DNA of 64,000 nucleotides from Prosthecobacter vanneervenii (GTDB lineage: Bacteria; Verrucomicrobiota; Verrucomicrobiia; Verrucomicrobiales; Verrucomicrobiaceae). The first letter of the stretch is position 1; every line of letters starts with the position of its first letter. The DNA is taken from positions 1,302,001 to 1,366,000 of the forward strand of contig NZ_JACHIG010000001.1 of the NCBI RefSeq assembly GCF_014203095.1, given 5' to 3'. The notes under the pieces were generated by a model. That model was given only the letters and a program-made list of their open reading frames with translations, was not told where the DNA came from and did no database searches. Positions 8,590 through 22,224 of the stretch are shown here, in pieces. The position numbers and the translations under genes were made by a program.

Positions 8590-10266
8590 ATGCCTGACCC
8601 CACCCAGCCAAGCAGCGCGGCCTTCATCACCTTTTACTCTTTCAAAGGTGGCGTGGGGCGCAGCATGTCTCTCATCAATGTGGCAGGCATCATGGCTGGG
8701 CGTGGCTTTCGTGTCCTCGCGCTGGACATGGACCTCGAAGCCCCCGGCATCTCCTACCTCATGCGCCATGAAGCCAAGCTCATGGAGCAGACTCTCCCCG
8801 GCTTTGTAGACCTCCTCAGCGATGCCTGTACCCGTGGCATGGAGGCAGACCTGTTTGCCCTGTCACCTCAGGCTGTCGTCGAAAAGTATTCGTATCCTTA
8901 CACCATTCCCGACGGCATCCGCGTGAGCGAGGACGGGCTGCTCAGGATCATGCCCGCAGGCAGTTTTGATGGCCACTATCAGGAGCGTCTCGATGCCCTG
9001 GCGCTGGGGCAGCTCTACCGCGAAGGGCGCGGCCAGCCCCTCATCGCCGCGTTCAAGCACGTCATCGCATCCTCGGGAATGTTTGACTTTGTCTTCATCG
9101 ACAGCCGCACCGGCTTTTCAGACGAGTCCGGCATTTGTACACGCGATCTCGGAGACCACCTCGTGGTCGTCATGGGCTTCAACCGGCAGAATCAGGAAGG
9201 CACCGAGGAGTTTCTGCGCTCCCTGCGCATGGCCGGCGGCAAGCCTAAAAGCCTGCAGGTCATCCTCAGCCCCGTACCCAATGGCGAAGATGAACTGGTG
9301 GAAAAGCGGGAGGGTGAAATCGCGGCAGCTCTGTCCGAGGCGTGGGAAGAACCCTTGAAGCCTTTCCTGCAGATCCCCTACCATCCGCGTCTCGCCCTCA
9401 CCGAAGAGCCCCACATCTTCCGCCGCAGCCGTGGTTATTTGTACGAGGCCTACGTAGCCATTGAGCTCGCCGTCAGCGGCATGCTCGGCCTGACTGCCGC
9501 ATCGTTGCGAAAAGAGATCATTAAAGTAGCGGATGAGAAACGGCTCGATCTGGTGATCCTTCTGTTGAAGAAGCTGCAAAAGCTGGACGACGGAGAGACG
9601 GCTGTGGAAGGCTTGGTCACCAACAAATTGATGAATCTCTGCCTGAGCCCCGAGGCAGGTGAACTCCGCCAATATCTAGCGGCGACGCTACCTGCTGATT
9701 CTTGGGCTGTCGGCATTTTGGCATATCGTCTTCATAAAAAGAACATGGACGATGCAGGTTTATTTTATGAACGTGCATTGGAAGCAGACCCAAAAGATGC
9801 CAACAACTTGGGCAACTATGCGAGCTTACTGACCGATGTGCGCAAAGATCACGACACAGCGGAGGTCTTTTACAAGCGCGCTCTGGAGGCTAACTCAACG
9901 GATGCCGACACTTTGGGCAACTATGCGAAGCTGCTATTCATCCAAAAACGCCTTGAAGATGGGGCGATAATGCTAGCCAAAGCCTGGGAGCAAAATCCCC
10001 CAAAACTAAATCTCCAATCTGAGCTGCTTTTCTATGCCTGCGCTCACTTGTGGGAAAGACATCCTGATGCCCTTGGAAAGTTGAAAACCCTCCTGGAGGC
10101 AGGCGGTAACTCCGAAGGCTGGCACTTGGAAGAAAATGTGCGAGTGGCTCGCGAGTCCGGGCATCCGCATCCTGATTTCATTGCTGCGCTGGCAGAGGTG
10201 GTTTCGGCTAAGGCCACAGTGGACACACTGGCAGACTTTGAGGTCTGGAAAAACGGACACTTCTGA
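8590..10266 (+). CDS. KGGVGR-type MinD/ParA-like ATPase with C-terminal TPRs
   Basis: This 558-residue protein opens with a deviant Walker A motif, FKGGVGRSMS (Lys19, Gly20-Gly21, Arg24), followed by VLALDMDLEAPG, where Asp46 and Asp48 form the A' motif of SIMIBI ATPases. A Walker-B-like segment is FVFIDSRTGFSD (about residues 168-179). After about residue 380 there are two or more TPR-like units, including FYERALEADPKDANNLGNYA and a second near-copy 35 residues later. KGGVGR ATPases with solenoid tails are typical of predicted bacterial conflict and signalling systems rather than chromosome partitioning. It is the last gene of a three-gene operon, and a GC hairpin follows at 10359. Confidence 0.85.
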   Translation: MPDPTQPSSAAFITFYSFKGGVGRSMSLINVAGIMAGRGFRVLALDMDLEAPGISYLMRHEAKLMEQTLPGFVDLLSDACTRGMEADLFALSPQAVVEKYSYPYTIPDGIRVSEDGLLRIMPAGSFDGHYQERLDALALGQLYREGRGQPLIAAFKHVIASSGMFDFVFIDSRTGFSDESGICTRDLGDHLVVVMGFNRQNQEGTEEFLRSLRMAGGKPKSLQVILSPVPNGEDELVEKREGEIAAALSEAWEEPLKPFLQIPYHPRLALTEEPHIFRRSRGYLYEAYVAIELAVSGMLGLTAASLRKEIIKVADEKRLDLVILLLKKLQKLDDGETAVEGLVTNKLMNLCLSPEAGELRQYLAATLPADSWAVGILAYRLHKKNMDDAGLFYERALEADPKDANNLGNYASLLTDVRKDHDTAEVFYKRALEANSTDADTLGNYAKLLFIQKRLEDGAIMLAKAWEQNPPKLNLQSELLFYACAHLWERHPDALGKLKTLLEAGGNSEGWHLEENVRVARESGHPHPDFIAALAEVVSAKATVDTLADFEVWKNGHF

Positions 10267-10358
10267 GTCGCAGACGGTGAGGTATCTGCTCCAAGATGGA
10301 GAAGACAACAAGGCTGCACTCTGCGCAGCGTCTGCCCGCATTCGCCCCCCATCCGCAC

Positions 10359-10374
10359 GGGGTCGGGAGACCCC
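10359..10374. terminator. GC hairpin between convergent genes
   Basis: GGGGTC-GGGA-GACCCC forms a perfect 6-bp stem. It lies between the convergent ends of the ATPase operon and the alpha/beta hydrolase. There is no T-run, so terminator function is only suggested by position. Confidence 0.45.
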
Positions 10375-10407
10375 GATGCCTTGGGGTAGCCTTGGCAGCC
10401 CCCCCGC

Positions 10408-11277
10408 CTATTCCTTCTGCAGCGCGGCCAGGATGATCTTCTCGGCGTGCGTGATGGGCAGGGAGTAGTGGCCGTCGATCTCGGTCCAGCGGGTCTCGGC
10501 CTGGGGGATCAGCTCGGAGATCTGCTTCGTATACGTCCAGGCGATGTTGCGGTCCTCTTTCCCATGCCAGAAGCGGATGGGGAAATTGATCTGGCTGACC
10601 TCAAAGCCCCATTCGGTGAGGTAAATGTCGGCATCCGCGATGACATGGCGCGGGCCGCGGTCCAGCGCGCCCAGGGTGGCGGCGCGCACCACGTCAAAGA
10701 TGCCCGGCTGCAGCAGCACGCGGCGGTCCTCCGGGCCCAGCAGGCGCATGAGCCAGCAGAGCGGAGCCTTCTCCGGGCTGCCCTTGGCGGCCACGCCACC
10801 CAGGCGCAGCACCAGCCCCAGCAGCGTGGGGAAAAAGCGCCGCAGCTGGATCATGAAACGGTAGAGCCAGAACATCTGGCGGTCGCCGAGAAACTTCAGC
10901 GGCGGCGCACCGCAGATGATCGTGGCGGAGAGCAGCCTCTTCGGCAGCTTCAGCGCCGTCAGCAGCACATAGGGCCCGCCGCCGGACCAGCCGATCACGT
11001 GGTAGTTGTCCGCGCCCACATGCGCGGCCAGCTCCTGCAGCGTGGTGCTCCAGTCGGCGAGCTTGCGCTTGGGCTGAAAATCCGAGAGGCCGATGCCCGG
11101 CCTGTCCGGGCAGATGAGGCGCATGCCGTGCTTTTTGGCGGGCTCGTCAAAGAGGCTGCCCTGCACGTGGGAGGACGGCCACCCATGAAAGTAAAACGCC
11201 ACCTCTCCACGTGGATCCCCGTACTCGCTGTAGCCCAGCTTGAGGCCGTTGGAGAGTGTGAAGACGTGTTCTGACAT
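10408..11277 (-). CDS. Alpha/beta hydrolase fold protein
   Basis: The protein has 289 residues from the ATG at 11277; an open extension to 11373 would run into the next gene and lacks family homology. It has the canonical layout: oxyanion segment FYFHGWPSS (about 27-35), the PDRPGIGLSD loop, nucleophile elbow GWSGGG (about 90-100), a late aspartate near KEDRNIAW, and the catalytic His in EIDGHYSL. This matches broad-specificity hydrolases such as esterases, epoxide hydrolases and C-C hydrolases. There is no signal peptide, so it is probably cytoplasmic. It lies 22 bp downstream of the LOG-family gene on the same strand and may share its transcript. Substrate is unknown. Confidence 0.85.
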   Translation of the reverse strand: MSEHVFTLSNGLKLGYSEYGDPRGEVAFYFHGWPSSHVQGSLFDEPAKKHGMRLICPDRPGIGLSDFQPKRKLADWSTTLQELAAHVGADNYHVIGWSGGGPYVLLTALKLPKRLLSATIICGAPPLKFLGDRQMFWLYRFMIQLRRFFPTLLGLVLRLGGVAAKGSPEKAPLCWLMRLLGPEDRRVLLQPGIFDVVRAATLGALDRGPRHVIADADIYLTEWGFEVSQINFPIRFWHGKEDRNIAWTYTKQISELIPQAETRWTEIDGHYSLPITHAEKIILAALQKE

Positions 11278-11299
11278 GCGCGCTTGGGTGTTAGTTGTA

Positions 11300-12148
11300 T
11301 CAGCACACACCTTCAAGCGCCTTTTCACCCAGCAGCGGATTGCACTCAGGCACGCGGTCGCGGCGCAGGCCAAACTGCGTCACCGCCTTTTCCTGCAGAT
11401 GCGCCACCGCCTCGTCCACACTGTCGGTCCATTTGATGAGGTCCATGTCCTCCGGGCTGATGGTGGCGCCGCGCAGCATGTGCTCCATGAACTGCCGCAT
11501 CTCCGGCCAGAAATCGGTGCCCATGATCACGATGGGGAAGTTCTTGATCTTGCGCGTCTGGATCAGCGTCAGCGCCTCAAACATCTCATCCATCGTGCCA
11601 AAGCCGCCGGGCATGATGATGAAGCCGTAGCTGTATTTGATGAGCAGGGTCTTGCGCACAAAGAAGTGATCCATCGTCACCCACCGGTCCAGGTAGGGAT
11701 TGTGGCTCTGCTCAAAGGGAAGGCGGATGTTGCAGCCCACGCTGCGCCCACCAGCATCTTTCGCGCCACGATTCGCCGCTTCCATGATGCCGGGGCCGCC
11801 GCCGGTCATCACGGTGAAGCCCATGCGCGCCAGCGCCGCGCCCATGTCCCGCGCCAGCTTGTAGTAGGGGTGGTCTTCCGCAAAGCGCGCCGAGCCAAAG
11901 ACGGTGATGCACGGGCCCACAAAGTGCAGCGCGCGAAAGCCCTGCATGAAATCCTTTGCCACGCTGAAGAGCAGCTGCAGGTCCTTCAGGCGGCGGTTCG
12001 GCCCGCTGAGCAGGGCGCGGTCCACCAGCGTGCTGCAAAACTGCTCGTCTGCATGGATGGCGGCCACAGTGGTTTTGGGAGTGGCAGGAGCGCCTGAGAG
12101 CGAGGTGCCAGGTTCAGGCTCCCGGTCGAGAAGGGTTGGAGCAGGCAT
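11300..12148 (-). CDS. LOG-family protein (TIGR00730-like, putative nucleotide phosphoribohydrolase)
   Basis: The protein has 282 residues from the ATG at 12148 (a GTG at 12232 would add 28 low-complexity residues). The diagnostic Rossmann-fold motifs are present: GSARF, GGGPGIMEAANRGA, and PGGFGTMDEMFE, the PGGxGTxxE signature of the lysine-decarboxylase-like/LOG family. Bacterial members hydrolyse nucleoside 5'-monophosphates such as AMP or cytokinin ribotides, or modulate purine metabolism. The family's older name, lysine decarboxylase, is not supported biochemically. It heads a short minus-strand unit with the alpha/beta hydrolase and is divergent from the polyamine-binding protein gene. 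Confidence 0.88.
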   Translation of the reverse strand: MPAPTLLDREPEPGTSLSGAPATPKTTVAAIHADEQFCSTLVDRALLSGPNRRLKDLQLLFSVAKDFMQGFRALHFVGPCITVFGSARFAEDHPYYKLARDMGAALARMGFTVMTGGGPGIMEAANRGAKDAGGRSVGCNIRLPFEQSHNPYLDRWVTMDHFFVRKTLLIKYSYGFIIMPGGFGTMDEMFEALTLIQTRKIKNFPIVIMGTDFWPEMRQFMEHMLRGATISPEDMDLIKWTDSVDEAVAHLQEKAVTQFGLRRDRVPECNPLLGEKALEGVC

Positions 12149-12321
12149 AACGGGTTGGTTGGGTTGAGAGGTTTCGGGAATAGGATCGGTCAGTGGTTGG
12201 TTGATCGACTTGGTTATGATGATTGGAAGCACATCGCGCCTCTTTTGTTCACACGCATTTGTGGTTTTTTATTACGATTTATTGAAACCGGATGACGCTG
12301 TGAAGAGTAACGCACGTGCCT

Positions 12322-12362
12322 GAGGGATTGGGAAGATCCCAGCCCGCCCGAGGGTGGGCTGC
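12322..12362. repeat. Degenerate P2-like palindrome plus hairpin
   Basis: GAGGGATTGGGAAGATCCCAGCC resembles the inverse orientation of repeat P2. It is followed at once by a stem CAGCCCGCCC...GGGTGGGCTG. Both lie in the divergent promoter gap 12149-12486. Confidence 0.5.
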
Positions 12363-12486
12363 GGCGGGGCAGCGTGGGTCGCGTGCGCATTGAGCCGCGC
12401 CGATTTTGAAAAAGTTTCCCCTTGGGCGGGGGCGTGATGCGCGGCAGGGTACGGGGCTCTCTCCGCTCCCCTGCCCTGCACCTGTC

Positions 12487-13563
12487 ATGAACTGGAAACA
12501 CCGAACCCTGCTGCCGCTGCTGCGCCGCGCCGTGCTCGTGCTGCTGGGGCTGGCGGGGCTCGGCCTGCATGGGCATGCGGAGACGCCGGTGCTGCACCTT
12601 TACAACTGGGCGGACTACATCAGCCCGGAGGTGCTGCGGCAGTTTGAGCAGCAGCACCACTGCCGCGTGGTGGTGGACACCTTTGAGTCGAATGAGAGCA
12701 TGTACGCCAAGTTCAAGGCCGGAGCCACGGGATATGACCTCGTCATCCCCACGGCGTACATGATCCAGATCATGCACGCGCAGGGCATGCTCTCCGCGCT
12801 GGACCACCGGCTCATCCCCAATCTGCCCCACATTGACCCCGCCGTGCTGGCCAAGGTGCCAGATCCTGCCATGCACCACAGCGTGCCGTACACGTTTGCG
12901 TTTGCCACCATCGCAGTGCGTGCGGACAAGCTGGAGGCTCGCCGCCTGCCGCCTGCGGAGGCCACGTGGGCCATGTTTGACCGCAGCGCCCTGGCCGGAC
13001 GCATGACGCTGCTGGACGACATGCGCGAGAGCATCGGCGCCGCGCTCAAATCCCTCGGCTACAGCCTCAACACACGCGATGACGCACAACTAAACGCCGC
13101 TCGGGATGTGCTCATCCGCTGGAAGAAGAACCTGGCGCTGTTTGACAACGAGGGGTACAAATCCGGGATCGACTCCGCGGAGTTTCTGCTGGTGCATGGC
13201 TACAGCGGGGATCTGTTTCAGGTGCAGATGGAAAACCCTGCGGTGCAGATCCTGATCCCGCGCGAGGGCGTGACGATCGGGTGCGATGCGCTCGTGATTC
13301 CAAAGACCGCACGCCATCGCGAGCTCGCGCATGCGTTTATCAATTTCGTGCTCGATCCCGCCACCGCCGCGCAAAACATGGAGTGGATGGGCTACTACTG
13401 CCCCAACAAACCGGCGCTGGAAAAGGTGAGCCCCGCCTTCCTGCAAAACCCGGCCATCACCATCGCGCCGGAGGTCCGCGACCGCTGCGAGGTCATCCAG
13501 GATCTCGGTGCCGACCTGGCCAAGTACACGCGTGTGTGGGACCAGGTGAAGGCGGCGCGATGA
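12487..13563 (+). CDS. Polyamine ABC transporter substrate-binding protein (PotD/PotF-like)
   Basis: The product has 358 residues from the ATG at 12487, beginning with a Sec signal peptide (basic MNWKHR, hydrophobic 15-30, cleavage probably after HAE). The mature start VLHLYNWADYISPEVLRQFE is the classic spermidine/putrescine-binding signature, followed by TFESNESMYAKF and YDLVIPTAYMI. Length and order match periplasmic PotD/PotF. No PotA, PotB or PotC genes lie nearby, so this is an orphan binding protein that would need a permease encoded elsewhere or may act as a sensor. Family assignment is strong; the exact polyamine is not known. Confidence 0.9.
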   Translation: MNWKHRTLLPLLRRAVLVLLGLAGLGLHGHAETPVLHLYNWADYISPEVLRQFEQQHHCRVVVDTFESNESMYAKFKAGATGYDLVIPTAYMIQIMHAQGMLSALDHRLIPNLPHIDPAVLAKVPDPAMHHSVPYTFAFATIAVRADKLEARRLPPAEATWAMFDRSALAGRMTLLDDMRESIGAALKSLGYSLNTRDDAQLNAARDVLIRWKKNLALFDNEGYKSGIDSAEFLLVHGYSGDLFQVQMENPAVQILIPREGVTIGCDALVIPKTARHRELAHAFINFVLDPATAAQNMEWMGYYCPNKPALEKVSPAFLQNPAITIAPEVRDRCEVIQDLGADLAKYTRVWDQVKAAR

Positions 13564-14034
13564 GTCTGCGTGGCGGCCAGAAAGTGAGGTGTGGCAGCGC
13601 CGCAAAAAGCGGCTTGGCTTGAGGGGCGTTTTGCGGGCGCTTGAGACTTTCCTTCATCGCGCATGCTTCACTCTCTCGAAGGCCTGCGTCATGCCGGGCG
13701 GTGAGGGCGGAGTCGTCGCGGAATGACACGTGGAGTCGTGCCGACCCTCTCTGACACCGCAGCGCCTGCATGACTGGGCCCGGCAGCGGGCTTAGTGTGT
13801 GGCTGAGCCCGGGCGCGGCGATGGGGCGGCTTGTGCGTTCAGGTTCAAGATTTTCGATGAAATGGAGATCATCGGACATGGCCCGATGGCTTATGCGCTG
13901 TCTCGGCGGCTGAAATCATCGGCATAGAACCTATCGAACGCTGATTTGTGCGGCCTGCAAGGCTGCCTGCCGTGGAAAAGCTAGACATCCAAGGCGGTGA
14001 TTTAGAAAATACGCACGCGACTTTTCCAACCCGC
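13564..14034. other. Gene-free stretch of 471 bp
   Basis: Several frames are partly open in this GC-rich stretch, but none has family resemblance, plausible codon use or a start with context. I see no repeat of the recognised families here. Confidence 0.5.
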
Positions 14035-14544
14035 ATGTCGCTTTTCAACCACCCAACCATGACCACCGCCACCGCACCTGCGGCAGCTCCAGAGACAGCC
14101 CGCCGCACGCGCTCACGCCTGCAGCTGCGCGGTCTGCTGTGGCGCAGAGTGGCCGGGTGGTGGCCGCTGATCCTGCTGGTGCTGGCGGTGTGCCTGAACC
14201 CCACGCCGCTGGGAGTGGGCGTGTGGAGCACAAGCGACGAGGGGCGAACGGTGACGGTGACGTACGGCTACCGGGGCGATGATTTAATTTATGTCGTAGC
14301 CGAGTCGGAGCCCGGCACGCCGCACACCGCCGTGCATGGCAGCGGCAGCAGCCGCCGTCTGGCGCTGTACCCCGGCGGGCCTGAAAACTGCCTGTCCAAG
14401 ACCGGCGGGCTGTACCTCCGCCAGGACAGCGAGCGATTTGAGCTGCTGCCGCTGCAGCTCTCTCTGAACACGCTGCTGGAAAAGCTGAATTCACACAGCC
14501 GGGGGAAAGACATCCTGGAGTTTCTGCGGCGGAGCGCACCGTGA
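14035..14544 (+). CDS. Single-pass membrane protein of unknown function
   Basis: The product has 169 residues from the ATG at 14035 (a second ATG at 14059 is equally plausible). An Ala/Arg-rich cytoplasmic start leads to one membrane helix around WWPLILLVLAVCLN (about residues 42-56). The remaining 110 residues would be extracytoplasmic, with a beta-rich composition (VTVTYGYRGDDLIYVV) and one CLSKTGGLYLR segment. No family is recognised. It stands alone, with a palindromic repeat immediately downstream. Confidence 0.55.
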   Translation: MSLFNHPTMTTATAPAAAPETARRTRSRLQLRGLLWRRVAGWWPLILLVLAVCLNPTPLGVGVWSTSDEGRTVTVTYGYRGDDLIYVVAESEPGTPHTAVHGSGSSRRLALYPGGPENCLSKTGGLYLRQDSERFELLPLQLSLNTLLEKLNSHSRGKDILEFLRRSAP

Positions 14545-14569
14545 GGGCGAAGGCCCGAGCCGCCGGAGG

Positions 14570-14726
14570 GCGAGCATCTTGATCCCCACACAGGGCGTGT
14601 GTTCGCGGATTGGTGGGGTGATGACGCGAGTGCGCTGGGCGATGCGGTAAACAAGGTTTGTTGGCAGCGCAGGAGCGCTGGGCGTTGCGTGCGCGTGAGG
14701 GATCGGAACGATCCCTCTCAGCCGGT
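14570..14726. repeat. P1 and P2 dispersed palindromes, inverse orientation
   Basis: GATCTTGATCCCC-type sequence with the flank ACACAGGGCGTGTGTTCGCGG (about 14574-14609) is the reverse complement of P1. GAGGGATCGGAACGATCCCTC at about 14697-14718 is P2, with the flank AACAAGGTTTGTTGGCAGCGC upstream. The pair fills the gap between two convergent genes. Confidence 0.7.
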
Positions 14727-14771
14727 GCGCAGGCGTCTAAAGATCAGACACGTTTTCGGCTGTGTGTGGCA

Positions 14772-16163
14772 TCACTCCTCATCGAGCGTCGCCAAGGCTG
14801 CGAGCTGTTGCGGCTGGCTGCCCATCTTGACACGAGTGCCGTTGGTGCATTTGCCGATGATCACCGAGGCCATGCCACGCACGGCCTTTTTCAGGCGCTC
14901 ATCGGCAGGGCGTTGACTAGCCAGCGCCTGCAGCTCCGGAAGTGCCTCAACGGTGAAGCCCAGGGTGTCGAATTCATCCAGCAGGGCACGTATGGCAGGC
15001 TGGGCCACGGCATCGACTTCCTCGGAGGGGCCGAGGTCTGCCAGGGCTCGCAGGATGATGAGATGATAGACCGTGCGTGCGTTGTGGGAATCGATCCACC
15101 GGCCGTTGGCTGCCTGACCCGGCGCCACGCCGATGCGGAATTTTTTCAAGGCCTCCTCCTTCATGCCTGCGCATGCCAGCAGGGAGACGGAAAAGGCGTT
15201 GTAGTTAAAATTGGGGCAGCACTTTTGAGCGGCAGCCCACTGCGCGGCGCGCTGGCCGGCGGCCAGGCAGGCCTCATCTGCCAGCAGCCTGCCCGCACGC
15301 AGCAGCGCCACACCGCAGACCCCCGTGTCAAACTGGGATCCACCATCGGGATCTGGCGTCAAGATCCAGCCGTCTTTGATCTCGATCGCATTCTTTTGCA
15401 GCTGCTTTTCCGTCATGTCCCCAAAGCGGATGTTGATGCCGCGCAAGTCTGGAAAGGGAAAGTGCCCCTGCGGCTGCTGCAGCTTGAGCAGCACGCTGGC
15501 AGTACCACGCAGCAGCTTTTCGAGCTCCGGCAGTTTCTCAGGGGCGCAGGTGGCCACATGCGGATGCATCGTCACGCAGGCTTCCAGCACGCTGGCATAG
15601 ATCCGGAGCATCTGGTGCGGCAGCATCTCACCCGCCATGAGTGCGCGCACGGTGCGGCCTTGGGTCTGCAGGGCGCTGAGAAAGAGCTGCACCGCCTCGG
15701 CGCGGGAGAGGCTGCGCCCGGTGGGCTTGTACCCCATGCGGCGCCCGTCTGGCAGCCCAGCCTGATCTCCGAGGATGGCCGCCATCTCCGCAGTCACACG
15801 GCGCACCGCCTGCGCGTCCTCCGCAGCCATGGCGGTGGTGAGCCGGGGCGCGGTGGCTTTCAGAGCTGCCTCCATCTCCGGAGTGGGATGGTAGAGCGGC
15901 TGCCCAGCCATGGACCAGCCACCGGGGTCCAGTCCGGTGGCCGTCTCCGCCTTGCGGAGCTGCTCCTCCGCATCAGCCGGGAGCCCGGCCTTGAAATCAC
16001 GCGCCAGTTTCTCCACAGACTCCACCAGCCGGGCGTCATTGCGCTCCCGCGCCAGCTGCCGGGCCATGCGCAGCCGTGCCTCCGCCTCCTGCGGTGTGAG
16101 GGCTGCCGCTGCGGCAGCCATGCAGAAGATCGAGAGAGGGAGGAGCAGGAGGCGTATCACCAT
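14772..16163 (-). CDS. Secreted protein, possible alpha/alpha-toroid fold
   Basis: The 463-residue product starts with a Sec signal (MVIRLLLLPLSIFCMAAAAA), so it is probably periplasmic or exported. The mature part is helical throughout. The segment from about 240 to 400 contains regularly spaced helices with FDTGVCGVALLRAGRLL, KCCPNFNYNAF and a GRWIDSHNARTVYHLIILRAL motif, the kind of pattern seen in prenyltransferase/squalene-cyclase-like alpha-alpha toroids. I do not see a DXDD or other catalytic signature, so the fold is a suggestion only. It is monocistronic and convergent with the preceding membrane protein gene. Confidence 0.6.
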   Translation of the reverse strand: MVIRLLLLPLSIFCMAAAAAALTPQEAEARLRMARQLARERNDARLVESVEKLARDFKAGLPADAEEQLRKAETATGLDPGGWSMAGQPLYHPTPEMEAALKATAPRLTTAMAAEDAQAVRRVTAEMAAILGDQAGLPDGRRMGYKPTGRSLSRAEAVQLFLSALQTQGRTVRALMAGEMLPHQMLRIYASVLEACVTMHPHVATCAPEKLPELEKLLRGTASVLLKLQQPQGHFPFPDLRGINIRFGDMTEKQLQKNAIEIKDGWILTPDPDGGSQFDTGVCGVALLRAGRLLADEACLAAGQRAAQWAAAQKCCPNFNYNAFSVSLLACAGMKEEALKKFRIGVAPGQAANGRWIDSHNARTVYHLIILRALADLGPSEEVDAVAQPAIRALLDEFDTLGFTVEALPELQALASQRPADERLKKAVRGMASVIIGKCTNGTRVKMGSQPQQLAALATLDEE

Positions 16164-16366
16164 ATGGCTCTGTGCCTCCGCAGGTGGAGTTGTATGACCT
16201 CACGGTCATCAAAAAAATCACGCCTCAGCGGCGCGCGCGTATTCCTGTCATGCGCAAAAGTGCCGGCCCTGCTGCCTAGGCAGGATCCGACGGTGGGGTG
16301 GTGAAATGGGGCGCTGGGCGGTGCGAGACACAAAGCCTGTTGGCAGCGCGGAGGCGGGGCGTGGTT

Positions 16367-21294
<4,928 letters not shown>

Positions 21295-21298
<4 letters not shown>

Positions 21299-21855
21299 GC
21301 GGTTTCCGTTTCTTTCCAGGTGATGAGGAAGACATCGTGGTCCGCGCCGGCATCCAGGCTCTGCTCCTGGGAGATCTCCGCCGTGACGGCAAACATCTCC
21401 GCCAGGCCGTGCAGCAGGCCGATGACAAAGGCGGAAAGCCCCCTGCGGTGGCTGCGGTAGTGCAGCCGCACCTGGCCGGGCGCGGCGTCTGTGCACTGAA
21501 ACTCCGGAGGCTGCAGCGCGGGAAAGATCATCATGATGCGGGTGTGGAAATTGGGCAGGTTTTGGAGAAACTCGCCCAGATTTCGTCCGCCTGCCTTGAG
21601 AAGATGGCCGTAGCCATGCCGGGCCGTCTCCAGCACCCACCAGCGGCCAAACTCGTGCAGGATCTGCGCGGCAGGCAGCGCCAGCACCTCAGAGGCAGCG
21701 CCCACCAGCCGGTACGTGACGTCGTCCGGGTAGGCCTGATTGGAAATGAAGATCTCGTCCTCCACGCCCGCTTTGGCCTTGATGCGCAGCCAGACCTCCA
21801 TGCCGTGCTTTGAGATGAGCAGATCCTGAACCGCTTTGTTGACCATGCCGTACAT
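21295..21855 (-). CDS. H-NOX (HNOB) heme nitric-oxide sensor protein
   Basis: This 186-residue protein has the full-length family size. It begins MYGMVNKAVQDLL, the typical H-NOX start. The proximal heme ligand is His104 (NLPNFHTR), Pro117 corresponds to the conserved heme-distorting proline, and YRSHR at 133-137 is the invariant YxSxR propionate-binding motif. Bacterial stand-alone H-NOX proteins bind NO through ferrous heme and control a partner kinase or cyclase. Here the partner is encoded in the next gene, which begins within the H-NOX stop codon and carries HNOBA. Two perfect GGGTTAACCC palindromes lie upstream. Confidence 0.95.
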
Positions 21856-21919
21856 GCGCTGAGTAAAGAAGAAATGGGGGGGTGGGGGCCAGGGATGAGC
21901 CTGTGAAAAAGAAAGGGAA

Positions 21920-21980
21920 GGGTTAACCCAAGGATAGAGTGCCGCCCCGGAGTGGAGAAACGGTATGTTGGGTTAACCCA
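21920..21980. promoter_or_regulatory. Paired GGGTTAACCC operators upstream of the H-NOX operon
   Basis: Two perfect palindromes, GGGTTAACCC at 21920-21929 and TGGGTTAACCCA at 21969-21980, have centres exactly 50 bp apart. The nearer lies 65 bp before the H-NOX ATG. Spacing close to five helical turns suggests cooperative binding of one dimeric regulator. Confidence 0.65.
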
Positions 21981-22005
21981 GAATTTTCGGGGAGCGAATT
22001 CTTTA

Positions 22006-22142
22006 CTGGGAGCGCCGGTTTTTAACAGGCTCTGGTTAGCTCCGCAGCCACAGCAAGCACCGCGTTCACAGCAAGCCATCTTGACGAATGAAAGCCGCAG
22101 AGACACCCCGCCCGGAGCCGATATGGACATCGGCGCTCCCAG
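22006..22142. repeat. Q element: 137-bp unit bounded by 12-bp perfect inverted repeats
   Basis: CTGGGAGCGCCG (22006-22017) and its exact reverse complement CGGCGCTCCCAG (22131-22142) bound a 113-bp interior. The right end matches the 108-bp tandem units at 5.2-5.4 kb over about 30 bp. It could be a small non-autonomous mobile element; no target duplication was established. Confidence 0.55.
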
Positions 22143-22224
22143 CATAAAGCGCTGCCACGAATGCGCCATCACATCCCCCTGCATCTGTGGGGGTTTTCGG
22201 AGGTCCAAAGCAGGCGATCATCCT

